From Thermoplasmata archaeon (lineage in GTDB: Archaea; Thermoplasmatota; Thermoplasmata; Thermoplasmatales; Thermoplasmataceae), in contig JAJZLU010000035.1 of the NCBI GenBank assembly GCA_021850545.1, forward strand, positions 178,557 through 242,556: 64,000 nucleotides of DNA, given 5' to 3'. Shown here in pieces: positions 16,959 through 24,929 of this stretch. The translations under genes were made by a program, and so were the position numbers. The notes beneath the pieces are model-generated. The model saw only the letters and a program-made list of their open reading frames with translations, searched no databases and was not told the origin of the DNA. How positions within the stretch are numbered: the first letter of the stretch is position 1; every line of letters starts with the position of its first letter.

Positions 16959-17573
16959 TTAGTAGTGCAGAGTAAAGTTGAACTGCACATACTCGCCAAA
17001 TGAATTTGGATCGGGTCCAGGCGGATAAACCGGCGGCTGGTATATCATACCAATGTAATAGGATGGGGCGGAGTTATTGTAGAGATTGAAGGGGCCAGCC
17101 TCTGTGTTGTTGTACAGCCTCACTCCTGGTGAACTGCTGGTTTGCCACTCATGGCTCATGTACACCGATACATACTGGGTGTATTGTTCCCAGTAAATGG
17201 TACTTCCCATCTTGGCCCACTGAACTATTGTTGCATTAATGTATCCGGTCAGGTTCCCCACATTGACCAGCTCAAGGATATTCCAGTAATCGGTTTGATC
17301 CGTAACATCGAAATTCACGTGGACTCTAAGAACACCAGTGAGGGTTGTGTTATACATGCTGTAGTTCCACACAAAGGTGCTTCCCTTAGGCGTCGTAAAG
17401 TTGTCGGGCGGAATGACAATAATAGGTGGGCCAGTCACAGTCTGGGTGATCTTGATCACTCCCTGTGCCGAAATGTCACCAGTTGATTGTGGGCTGATTA
17501 TCATTATGGATATGAATAGGGAAAGTGCAATTACAGAGATCGACTTTATTGCAGAACTCTTTGGGGAATTCAT
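16959..17573 (-). CDS. Secreted beta-rich protein with N-terminal signal peptide
   Basis: About 204 residues, unknown family. A signal peptide or anchor is clear (hydrophobic SVIALSLFISIMIIS near residues 13-27). A proline-rich GPPIIVIPPDN segment follows, then an Asn/Tyr/Thr-rich region with many potential glycosylation sites and few charges, as in archaeal surface proteins. ATG 17573 is preferred to GTG 17582 because GGTGA (17587-17583) directly abuts the GTG but lies nine bases before the ATG. It lies downstream of the three secreted paralogues on the same strand but has its own leader. Confidence 0.6.
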   Translation of the reverse strand: MNSPKSSAIKSISVIALSLFISIMIISPQSTGDISAQGVIKITQTVTGPPIIVIPPDNFTTPKGSTFVWNYSMYNTTLTGVLRVHVNFDVTDQTDYWNILELVNVGNLTGYINATIVQWAKMGSTIYWEQYTQYVSVYMSHEWQTSSSPGVRLYNNTEAGPFNLYNNSAPSYYIGMIYQPPVYPPGPDPNSFGEYVQFNFTLHY

Positions 17574-17711
17574 CAGGCTCACTCACCATTCTAAGGCGTT
17601 CAGTTCTTTCTTGGTGTTATAACTAAATATGCCCAGCTGGGTAATATAAAGCAAGGAATAAGTTGTCTATACAATTTCTTGTTCACGGAGAGCTTGCAAT
17701 TGGGCTTTTAA

Positions 17712-17756
17712 TTGAAAAACCAAAAAAAATAAAAATTAAAAAAATTTAAAAAAAGT
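17712..17756 (-). terminator. Long T-rich terminator of the secreted-paralogue operon
   Basis: On the minus strand, immediately after the stop of the last paralogue, several runs of T (each five to eight bases) are separated by short A-rich pieces over about 45 bases. This is the typical oligo-U terminator of archaea and unusually long, which suggests a strongly expressed operon. Confidence 0.6.
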
Positions 17757-17757
17757 T

Positions 17758-18339
17758 TTAGCTGGCTATATATGTTCCAGTAAGCAAAATCTCACCAGTG
17801 ATTGTCGCCCCATCGTATGGTGGTGTGAAAAACCCGATGTAGATGATTGTTGAACCATCAACAGAGGTTGAGTATGACTGAGACCCAGAGAGAGGGAAGG
17901 CTGTCACTGCTGGATTTGTTATCACTGGCACTGCGCCTGGAAGCCCACTGTAGCTGAAGTCACCAAAACTCATCGGAGACAGGGACAGGTACATTGTTGA
18001 CCCTGAAACGAATGGGGAAGATACCGATGAGTTAAGGTAGAACATTCCAGATGGCAATGAGGAGATAAAGTGTATTTCCATCACATTTATGATGAAAGTA
18101 GTCTGGTTGGACACTTCTCCAAACTTCAGGTCACCCAAGTAGTTCCCGCTTGAGTATGTATTCCATGCTACGGAGCCGTCCGCTGCCTGGAAGTTTGATC
18201 CCTTGGTCAGATAAAACGTGGGAGCATTGTTGGTTCCATGGATGTTCACATCACCTGTTATCATAACGTCAGCTATTGCAACTGCCGGCATGATCGTAGC
18301 AACGAGCGCCACCACAAGGAAGGTTAATTTTCGGTTCAT
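17758..18339 (-). CDS. Secreted paralogue C of a three-gene family
   Basis: The 193 residues start MNRKLTFLVVALVATIMP and are probably cleaved after AVAIA before DVMITG. The mature part is almost cysteine-free, Ser/Thr/Gly-rich and beta-predicted, with the common motif of the family near the new N terminus (DVMITGDVNIHG, then NAPTFYL). The start is ATG 18339, with GGAGTGA upstream; a longer frame would run into the previous gene. It follows paralogue B by 19 bases. The function is unknown. Short secreted beta proteins in tandem suggest structural surface subunits. Confidence 0.65.
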   Translation of the reverse strand: MNRKLTFLVVALVATIMPAVAIADVMITGDVNIHGTNNAPTFYLTKGSNFQAADGSVAWNTYSSGNYLGDLKFGEVSNQTTFIINVMEIHFISSLPSGMFYLNSSVSSPFVSGSTMYLSLSPMSFGDFSYSGLPGAVPVITNPAVTAFPLSGSQSYSTSVDGSTIIYIGFFTPPYDGATITGEILLTGTYIAS

Positions 18340-18358
18340 TTTTCTCACTCCTGTATCC

Positions 18359-18979
18359 TCACGCCAAGACCACAAACTGGCCAGTCAACATCGCACTGCT
18401 GCCGGCGTACAAGCCTGGACCAAGCAGGAAGCTTACGTACAGGGTCTGTGTGGGTACGAATCCGGTAATAAGCACGTGCGGGTTCTGTGACAGATCAATA
18501 GCGATTACTGATGAGGCAGATGCAGCGTTCAGTGCAATCGGGGCATCACCTGATGTGTATGTTGTTACTGCTGTGGACTCAAGCGTGGCGAAAGACATCT
18601 GAGATGTTGAGATCACCATAATGGTGCCACTTGGGAAATCAGACGAAGAAACGTTCAGGTAAAGGCCCATGAACGTATGGGGAGCTGCTGCATTGCTGAC
18701 AGTCAGATTGAGATCAATGACATTGATCATCTCAGTCTGCACGTAGAAGCTCCCTTCCAGATCTAATGTTCCCATTGTGCCATCATTCTGCACTATCCAT
18801 CCCAAGGAGTTGGTGGAGTTGGCCGCTGCATAGTTCGGCCCTGGCTGGAACTCGAATGCCGTGTGGTGCTGGTAACTCTCAAGTGTTAGTTGCCCCATAA
18901 CCAGGACATCCGCCACGGCCACAGCTGGGAGTATGACCGCTACGGCAGCTATCATGATCAGGGCAATTTTCTTGTTCAT
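18359..18979 (-). CDS. Secreted paralogue B of a three-gene family
   Basis: The 206 residues have the signal peptide MNKKIALIMIAAVAVILP, probably cut after AVAVA, then DVLVMGQLTLESYQHHTAF. It shares with paralogues A and C the opening D-V-hyphobic-x-G pattern and with A the motif QPGPNY followed by AAN. Mature protein is beta-rich, Ser/Thr-rich and low in charge, suited to an acid exterior. ATG 18979 has GAGGTGA upstream and lies nine bases after paralogue A, so the three genes form an operon. The function is unknown. Confidence 0.65.
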   Translation of the reverse strand: MNKKIALIMIAAVAVILPAVAVADVLVMGQLTLESYQHHTAFEFQPGPNYAAANSTNSLGWIVQNDGTMGTLDLEGSFYVQTEMINVIDLNLTVSNAAAPHTFMGLYLNVSSSDFPSGTIMVISTSQMSFATLESTAVTTYTSGDAPIALNAASASSVIAIDLSQNPHVLITGFVPTQTLYVSFLLGPGLYAGSSAMLTGQFVVLA

Positions 18980-18988
18980 CCACTCACC

Positions 18989-19558
18989 TCATGATGCTAT
19001 GAAGGTTCCAGTTATTGTGCCAGTTGAGCCAGCATATGCTGTGCTTGGGGGCAGGTAAAAGCTGATGTAGTATGTGGTTGTTCCACCAGGGAATGGCCCA
19101 GAGAATGAGAACGATGCACTGTTTATTGACTGCCCGCCTACTAGGGACATTACATCCTGTACAGTCATCTGAGCAGATGAGATCCAGACGAGTGTTCCAG
19201 TTGGTAAGTCTCCAGTGAAGTTCACATAGAGTATTCCTGATACGCCTTCATTTATGGTAACATTCAGGTCAAGGACGTTTGCAAGGGCTGTTGACATGTT
19301 TGAAATGCCCTCAAGGTCAAATGTCGCCATGGGTGTGACCTGGCCATCAACTTGTTCAGCAACTACTAATGGGTTCCAAGCTATTGCTCCTACAGCGTTT
19401 GCAGCCGGGTAATTTGGCCCTGGCTGAATGACGAAGACGGGAGCATTCTGAGTTCCCACTATAGCAACGTTGCCTGTGATCATTACATCAGCCACGGCAA
19501 CTGCTGGGAGTATAGCCGTAACAGCTGCAATGAGCAGCAGGGTTACTTTTCGATTCAT
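18989..19558 (-). CDS. Secreted paralogue A of a three-gene family
   Basis: First gene of the operon, 189 residues. The signal peptide is MNRKVTLLLIAAVTAILP and cleavage is probable after AVAVA before DVMITGNVAIVG. The mature region contains QPGPNYPAANAVG, matched in paralogue B, and ends in a beta-rich Tyr/Gly/Thr segment. A GGAGG site lies upstream of ATG 19558. Three similar, differing copies side by side suggest subunits of a surface filament or coat whose N-terminal strands could be exchanged, but no motif proves that. Confidence 0.65.
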   Translation of the reverse strand: MNRKVTLLLIAAVTAILPAVAVADVMITGNVAIVGTQNAPVFVIQPGPNYPAANAVGAIAWNPLVVAEQVDGQVTPMATFDLEGISNMSTALANVLDLNVTINEGVSGILYVNFTGDLPTGTLVWISSAQMTVQDVMSLVGGQSINSASFSFSGPFPGGTTTYYISFYLPPSTAYAGSTGTITGTFIAS

Positions 19559-19743
19559 ATTTTTTTCCTCCTTTTGTTTTGGGTTTTACCCAGAAAAAAC
19601 AGTCCGAAAAATTATATTAGAAAGCAAGAAAGAAAATTCTCAACAATTCATACACTGTAAAAACCAATGTTTTTGGGCTTTTCCCGATAAGAAACTTCAA
19701 ATTTGCAAAAACCTGTAAAAGTTCTTCATATATGTTCAAATGG

Positions 19744-20436
19744 TTAGACCCGAAGAGACTGCACAAGATTTACGAACAAGATTGCGGACGTAAATACATA
19801 GGCTGAGAAGGTCCCGGCGATAGACAATTTCTCTATTTTCCTGTATGGCAAGGTGAAAAACCCATAAGAGACGGATAAAGCAGAAGCAATAATGGCATAC
19901 AGGATGATGCCCCGAATAATCAGGCTGTAAGTGGAAAGCCATTGCATGGAAGGTATGTAGAATATGAGAAATATACCCGTCGCTATTATTGCGAAAGTAG
20001 TTGCAATTTTTGGCCATGTATTTGATATTCTCAGTATTACAGTAGATAGAAGGGCAAACAAGAAGACTGCCCCAAGGGATGAGTAGACAAGAAACTGCTG
20101 GTCCCGGGATAGTGCAGGCAAAAGCCCAGCAATGTTATAGGATGGGAGCAGGATTATTGTAAGCAGGATCCATATGTTTACAGAAAGCATGGCCAGCTGG
20201 ATATTCTTGATGGATTTGTAGAATGGCCCCTCATCTCTTTTCTCCAATTCAGTATAGGCATTTGAAGGATCTCCTGTTTGAGCCTGCAGGCCATCTTCCC
20301 TCACGAGTATAAAAACAGGCCTGTCCTTTCTTCTTATGCCTATATTCCTTAGTTCAAGAAAGAATATCAGTGAGAGTATGCCTGCGATAAGGAAATCAGG
20401 AAGGATAGCAAGAAATGCGCTGAGATTGAAAGCCAT
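19744..20436 (-). CDS. Polytopic membrane protein of unknown function
   Basis: The 230 residues hold about six to seven membrane helices: one at 9-27, then a hydrophilic loop (30-75) containing RRKDRPVFILVRE, then helices from about 80 to the end. No transporter or enzyme motif was recognised. GGTTTATATCC (20474-20464) is a TATA box about 33 bases before ATG 20436. It is monocistronic between the paralogue operon and the FMN reductase. Confidence 0.65.
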   Translation of the reverse strand: MAFNLSAFLAILPDFLIAGILSLIFFLELRNIGIRRKDRPVFILVREDGLQAQTGDPSNAYTELEKRDEGPFYKSIKNIQLAMLSVNIWILLTIILLPSYNIAGLLPALSRDQQFLVYSSLGAVFLFALLSTVILRISNTWPKIATTFAIIATGIFLIFYIPSMQWLSTYSLIIRGIILYAIIASALSVSYGFFTLPYRKIEKLSIAGTFSAYVFTSAILFVNLVQSLRV

Positions 20437-20522
20437 GCCAATCCATAAATGATTTTTTGGCTTGGATATAAACCATTCCCGTAATCAAAAATTTGTTATT
20501 TATCTAGTCCAGTGCAGTTTAT

Positions 20523-20535
20523 GAAAAAAAAGAAA
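20523..20535 (-). terminator. T-run terminator after the FMN reductase gene
   Basis: On the minus strand, TTTCTTTTTTTTC lies about 25 bases after the stop of the FMN reductase gene, a typical archaeal oligo-U terminator. Confidence 0.4.
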
Positions 20536-20559
20536 TTTGGATTGAATGCAGTTGCTCCT

Positions 20560-21123
20560 TTAATCCTTCCTGGCAGAATAAAAGCTGGCTTCCTTCACCA
20601 GTTTTTCTAGGAGCTGCCTCATGAAGCCTCTGGCACTCTCATCATTAAGTTTCATATCCTTGTCAAATTTAGTGTGTGCAGACGCTATAAACACCTCCGG
20701 CCTGTGGATCTGCCTCATATCAAGATAACCAAGTACCTGCCTCAGATGATACTGCACCCTTGCCCCACCCAGCATGCTTCCTGATGCACTCATTATTGCA
20801 ACTGGCTTTCCTGGGAAAGGGTTGTCGTTTGGAGGCCTGCTGGCAAAATCAAGGGCATTCTTCAGGTATCCCGGAATGGAAAAGTTGTATTCAGGGGATG
20901 AGATTAGTATTCCGTCAGAACTTCTTACCGCATCCTTGAACCTCCTAACCGGTTCCGGTATATTGCTGTCAAGGTCCTGGTTGTAAATGGGGATATCGCT
21001 GAGGTCGTGGAGAGTCAGAATAGAGCCTTCAGGCATCAAATCTTTTGCATTCTCCAGCAATGCCCAATTATATGAGCCCTTTCTCAAACTCCCACCAAAA
21101 CCCAGTATTTTGACTGTTTCCAT
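20560..21123 (-). CDS. NADPH-dependent FMN reductase (flavodoxin-like)
   Basis: Flavin or quinone reductase of the SsuE/YieF type. About 187 residues: METVKILGFGGSLRKGSYN with the phosphate-binding GSLRKGS loop, then SPEYNFSIPGYLKNALDF (the family signature around the isoalloxazine) and KPVAIMSASGSMLGGAR. The start is put at ATG 21123, since an upstream ATG at 21192 would precede the TATA box ATTTAAAT (21181-21188). That palindromic box seems to serve this gene and the divergent triosephosphate isomerase gene. Physiological electron acceptor unknown. Confidence 0.85.
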   Translation of the reverse strand: METVKILGFGGSLRKGSYNWALLENAKDLMPEGSILTLHDLSDIPIYNQDLDSNIPEPVRRFKDAVRSSDGILISSPEYNFSIPGYLKNALDFASRPPNDNPFPGKPVAIMSASGSMLGGARVQYHLRQVLGYLDMRQIHRPEVFIASAHTKFDKDMKLNDESARGFMRQLLEKLVKEASFYSARKD

Positions 21124-21179
21124 GACTGGTGATTTTGTCATGGATGAAAAACTATGTGCGTTTTCATTGCTGGAAAACT

Positions 21180-21190
21180 GATTTAAATGC
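21180..21190. promoter_or_regulatory. Shared bidirectional TATA box
   Basis: GATTTAAATGC contains the perfect palindrome ATTTAAAT at 21181-21188. It lies about 30 bases before the GTG of the triosephosphate isomerase gene on the plus strand and about 60 before the ATG of the FMN reductase on the minus strand. No second TATA box is visible in the gap, so one TBP site may drive both directions. Confidence 0.5.
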
Positions 21191-21216
21191 AATCTGAATT
21201 AGTGTAACTGTTAACT

Positions 21217-21876
21217 GTGGAAAAAACTGTAATCATAAACCTCAAACATTACCAGGCATCTTCTGGAAGCAACTGTGAGAAATTTCTGAGCAAATTCATT
21301 GGAATGGAGGCACCAGCCGATACCAGGATTGTGTTTGCACTGAACCCCATTGATTTCCGCCTTGCGAGGAGTTTTCCCGAACTGGAATTCTATGCCCAGC
21401 ATGTATTCCCTGTGGACTATGGCCCAAGTACGGGGCATTACTCAATTGAATCACTCCTGGATCTCGGGATTTCAGGGTCATTGCTCAATCACTCTGAAAT
21501 GAGGGTGGATGGAATCTTCATAGCAAAAACTCTGGATAAGGCAAATGCCATGGATTTCCCCATTACCATATGCGCAGAAAGTGCCGCTGAAGCTGATAAA
21601 TATTCCTCCCTCAAGCCGGAATTCATTGCTTATGAACCTCCTGAGCTAATTGGGGGGAACATCTCTGTAACTTCTGCAAAACCTGAGATTATAAAAGATG
21701 TTATAGGCAAATGTTCTAAATTCTCCGTGCCAGTGCTCGTTGGCGCTGGTGTGAAGAACAATAGTGACATGAGGAAGTCCGTTGAGTATGGGGCCAAAGG
21801 GGTGCTGGTTGCATCTGGAATTGTGCTTGCCGATGACCCGTTGCTGTCGTTAACTTCATTAATTGAGATACTATGA
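21217..21876 (+). CDS. tpiA: Triosephosphate isomerase (short archaeal type)
   Basis: Interconverts glyceraldehyde-3-phosphate and dihydroxyacetone phosphate. 219 residues, matching the shortened archaeal form. Visible are NLKHY (substrate-binding Asn and Lys, near residue 8), LLNHSEMR (catalytic His, near residue 91), the catalytic glutamate in AYEPPELIG (near 140) with the flexible loop after it, and the phosphate-binding GAGVKNNSDM and GVLVASGI. GTG 21217 lies about 30 bases after the shared TATA box, so it is probably leaderless. It is followed after 12 bases by a membrane protein gene. Confidence 0.96.
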   Translation: MEKTVIINLKHYQASSGSNCEKFLSKFIGMEAPADTRIVFALNPIDFRLARSFPELEFYAQHVFPVDYGPSTGHYSIESLLDLGISGSLLNHSEMRVDGIFIAKTLDKANAMDFPITICAESAAEADKYSSLKPEFIAYEPPELIGGNISVTSAKPEIIKDVIGKCSKFSVPVLVGAGVKNNSDMRKSVEYGAKGVLVASGIVLADDPLLSLTSLIEIL

Positions 21877-21888
21877 GGCGGTGAAGTC

Positions 21889-22554
21889 ATGGCCAAACCT
21901 AAAGAGAGTACACCGCTGTTCCAGGAACCTGAATTTGACGAAAAGGAGTTCCTCCTCATTGAAAGAGACAGGGCAATTGGCATCATAGTAATTTTCGCAA
22001 TTGGAGCTATTAGTGGCGTCCTTGCCGGGTATCTTGAACTCTTAGGATATTGGCCCCTTTCTGTTCTTATAATGCTTGCCATCCTCGTGCTGCTTACGAG
22101 GATACTCAAAGGCCTCAGGATAAAAGTCTCAACAAGGGCATCACACAGGATAATAAACTACGGAATGTACATTTTCACATGGCTTCTGTTCTGGATTATT
22201 CTGTTGAATCCGCCTGTAAATGTGGTATCGTCACCCCAGATCCACACATTCCAGGTTGACCAGAACGGCACCTGGGCGAACCTTACAACCACCTCAACCG
22301 GTGACTACTCAGGACTGGTTGGTTCAAACCAGTACAGCATACATCTGACATACAGGTACGCTTTTACAACAGGCACTCTTTACTACAAGCAGGGTGGCAG
22401 TGATCATACTGTATCCTATTCCGGCGGAAGCCATGGATATCTGAATTTCACTTTGCAATCCAGCTACGGGGATGCATACAATTTCTATCTCAATTGGAAT
22501 TCAACAGCATCCAGCAACCCACATCCACTTGAGTTTACAATGGTTGTGGGGTAG
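21889..22554 (+). CDS. Membrane-anchored protein with external beta domain
   Basis: No known family. The 221 residues have a charged cytoplasmic N terminus (1-28), three membrane helices near 30-50, 56-70 and 88-103, and an external C-terminal region rich in Tyr, Ser, Thr, Gly and Asn with several Asn-X-Thr/Ser sites and no cysteine. ATG 21889 follows GAGGCGGTGA closely, and only 12 bases separate it from triosephosphate isomerase, so both are cotranscribed. The pairing with a glycolytic gene looks incidental. Confidence 0.65.
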   Translation: MAKPKESTPLFQEPEFDEKEFLLIERDRAIGIIVIFAIGAISGVLAGYLELLGYWPLSVLIMLAILVLLTRILKGLRIKVSTRASHRIINYGMYIFTWLLFWIILLNPPVNVVSSPQIHTFQVDQNGTWANLTTTSTGDYSGLVGSNQYSIHLTYRYAFTTGTLYYKQGGSDHTVSYSGGSHGYLNFTLQSSYGDAYNFYLNWNSTASSNPHPLEFTMVVG

Positions 22555-22603
22555 GTTCCAGAGTGGAAAATAAATTAATACCCTTGGAATAAGGGGTAAG
22601 AAA

Positions 22604-22678
22604 GCAGGTGTAGTGTAGTCTGGTCTAGCACGAGAGCCTTCCAAGCTTTCAACCCGGGTCCAAATCCCGGCACCTGCA
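22604..22678 (+). tRNA. tRNA-Gly (anticodon TCC)
   Basis: The acceptor arms GCAGGTG (22604-22610) and CACCTGC (22671-22677) pair, with A as discriminator. The anticodon loop CTTCCAA within AGAGC/GCTTT gives TCC, reading GGA. The T arm is CCGGG-TCCAAAT-CCCGG. No intron, no encoded CCA. A TATA-like AAATAAATTAATACC lies at 22567-22581. T-rich sequence follows the gene. Confidence 0.95.
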
Positions 22679-22779
22679 TTTTTTAAAACAGGAAATTGCA
22701 TATTTTTTCAAAATCATCGCGACCTTTCAAGAAATATGTGCACCTGATCTTGAACAACAGGGATTGGATAAATCGGGCC

Positions 22780-24843
22780 TCACCAGATCAGGATTCTGCC
22801 CACTCCAGTCTTTCCCTTTTTAGAAATAGCCCTGAAATGTTCCTCAAACCTGTGGTGAACCCTTGCTGGAAGGTCTCCCCTGAGGTTGTCCGGGGAATGC
22901 GGATCATTGGAAACCTGCCACTTCAAGGCCTCATCCCTTATGCTAGAGCGCCATGACTGGCTCCAGCCAAGGTAGAATCTCTGCTCGGGTGTGAATCCAT
23001 CTATGTTTTTCCTAAGTTCCGGATGCTTCTCGAGGTGCCTTTCAAGTGCCTCGTATGCAATGCTGACTCCGCCGAGATCTGCGATGTTTTCCCCAAGAGT
23101 AAGTTCACCATTGACCTGTACGCCTGGCAGTACTTCCTGTGATCCGTAGAGTGCTACAACTTCCTTGGCCCGTAACAGGAAGGCACTGGCATCTTCTTCT
23201 GTCCACCATTCCCTGAGGTTTCCTTTTGCATCATATTTTCTTCCTTCGTCGTCGAAACCGTGGGTAATCTCATGCGCGATGGTACCTCCAAGGGAACCAT
23301 AATTCACGGCATCATCAAGTTCGGGATCGAAAAAGGGAGGCTGGAGTATTCCGGCAGGAAATACAATCTCGTTTTCAGTTGGAGAGAAATATGCATTTAC
23401 CGTTGGCGGTGTCATGTACCAGAGTTCCCTGTCAACGGGAGAGCCAATTCTAGAGATCTCCCTATGGAACTCAAACGCATTTGCCCTCATTACATTCCCT
23501 ATGTAGTCATCTTCCCTGATTTCCACCGATGAATAGTCAATAAACCTGGAAGGGTAGCCGATTTTTGCCCTGAACTTAGAGAATTTTTCCAGTGCCTTTT
23601 GCTTTGTTTCCTCAGACATCCAGTCTAGTTTCTTCAATTTCTCCGCAAACACTTCCTTGAGGTCGTCAACCATTATGGCAATTCTCTTCCTGGATTCCTC
23701 GCCAAATTCCTGTTCAACATAGAGCTTTCCAAGAGCCTCCCCTATCTGCATGTCAACTATAGATACAGCTTGCTTCCAACGCTTTTCAGGTTCGGGCTGG
23801 CCAAAGAGTTTCCTGTTATAGAAGTCGAAGTTTTCGTTTTCCACCTCGCTGTGAAGATAAGGTGCGGCAAAGTGTATCACCTTCCATTTCAGATAGACCT
23901 TCCAGTCCTCGAGCGGGGTGCTCTCCAGCAGTTCTCCCAGCCCGGCAAAGAATTCAGGCTGGCCCACAATAACATATGGCACCTCCGGGAGGGAGATTCG
24001 CTGGAAATAGGACCTGAAGTCAATGTGGCTGGATATTTCAGATATTCTGTTGAAGTGGACAGGGTTATAATTCTTCTCAGGATCTCTGAGTTCAACCGGA
24101 GTCCTGCTTGACTTTGCCATTCTTTCCTCTATCCCATAGACTGCCTGAGAAAATGAGTCGGCTTCCTTTTCGGGGATGCCATAAAGCCTGAACATTTTGG
24201 AAATGTGTTCCCTGTACTGCTTCCGCACGTTGTCAAATGGCTCCTCCAGGTAATAGTCCCTATTGGGAAGTGAGATTCCGCCCTGTGACAGCCTGAATGC
24301 GTAATAATCACTGTTCTTGTCATCCGGGCTAGAATCAAATGAAAAGAACATAGATATGCCCTGCCTATGTAGCTCAGCAACAACATTTAAGATCTCTTCC
24401 TTGGTTCCTATTTGCTCTATTCGTTCAATAAATGGATCAATGGGCTTGAATCTAATCTTTTCAATCGTTTCTGTATCCATTGCTGAAAGGTAGAATTTTC
24501 CTACCTGCTTCCTCAGTGGGTCATGATCATCTCCCAGGGCACTCTCTTCAAGGATCATTCCAAGGATATACCGGTTCCACTCAACCAGCTCAACAGAGGA
24601 GCCCCAGAATGATTTCTCCGGAGGTATGGGGTGGCCATCTATCCATTTTCCATTTGAATAACGGTAGAAGTCCTCAAGCGGATCGATGCTGTGATCTATG
24701 AATTCAGTTGAAAACCTTGGAAACTCAGGCTTCTCATCTTTTCCTATCTTGTAAATACGCCCTTTGGCAGATTCTGCACTCATCGATGCAATAAGACTAT
24801 AATCTAAAAAAACTTGTTTGATCCTTTGCCCATTTTCCGCCAA
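22780..24843 (-). CDS. M13-family zinc metallopeptidase (neprilysin-like)
   Basis: A zinc oligopeptidase of 687 residues. The zinc motif is HEITHGFDDEGRKYD (His524, Glu525, His528), and the third ligand is in ENIADLGG (Glu585). The N-terminal FSTEFIDHSIDPLEDFYRYSNGKW region and the NAYFSPTENEIVFPAGILQ stretch are typical of M13. There is no signal peptide or membrane anchor, so unlike animal neprilysin it acts in the cytoplasm, probably on peptides from proteasome or tricorn activity. TTG 24843 follows a TATA box (GGCTATAAATTTC, about 24878-24890); ATG 24783 is an alternative start. Confidence 0.95.
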   Translation of the reverse strand: MAENGQRIKQVFLDYSLIASMSAESAKGRIYKIGKDEKPEFPRFSTEFIDHSIDPLEDFYRYSNGKWIDGHPIPPEKSFWGSSVELVEWNRYILGMILEESALGDDHDPLRKQVGKFYLSAMDTETIEKIRFKPIDPFIERIEQIGTKEEILNVVAELHRQGISMFFSFDSSPDDKNSDYYAFRLSQGGISLPNRDYYLEEPFDNVRKQYREHISKMFRLYGIPEKEADSFSQAVYGIEERMAKSSRTPVELRDPEKNYNPVHFNRISEISSHIDFRSYFQRISLPEVPYVIVGQPEFFAGLGELLESTPLEDWKVYLKWKVIHFAAPYLHSEVENENFDFYNRKLFGQPEPEKRWKQAVSIVDMQIGEALGKLYVEQEFGEESRKRIAIMVDDLKEVFAEKLKKLDWMSEETKQKALEKFSKFRAKIGYPSRFIDYSSVEIREDDYIGNVMRANAFEFHREISRIGSPVDRELWYMTPPTVNAYFSPTENEIVFPAGILQPPFFDPELDDAVNYGSLGGTIAHEITHGFDDEGRKYDAKGNLREWWTEEDASAFLLRAKEVVALYGSQEVLPGVQVNGELTLGENIADLGGVSIAYEALERHLEKHPELRKNIDGFTPEQRFYLGWSQSWRSSIRDEALKWQVSNDPHSPDNLRGDLPARVHHRFEEHFRAISKKGKTGVGRILIW

Positions 24844-24929
24844 TATTGGTTGGAATTGAATGATGTGCTTAATTTGAAATTTATAGCCTGAGCAATGATT
24901 TTAACCTTTTTCTCGCTTCCTATAAGGTC

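Noticed and set aside
17712-17756. A low-complexity A-rich tract as a possible repeat or origin
   Set aside because: It lies exactly behind the last gene of an operon and reads as T runs on that strand, so it is a terminator.
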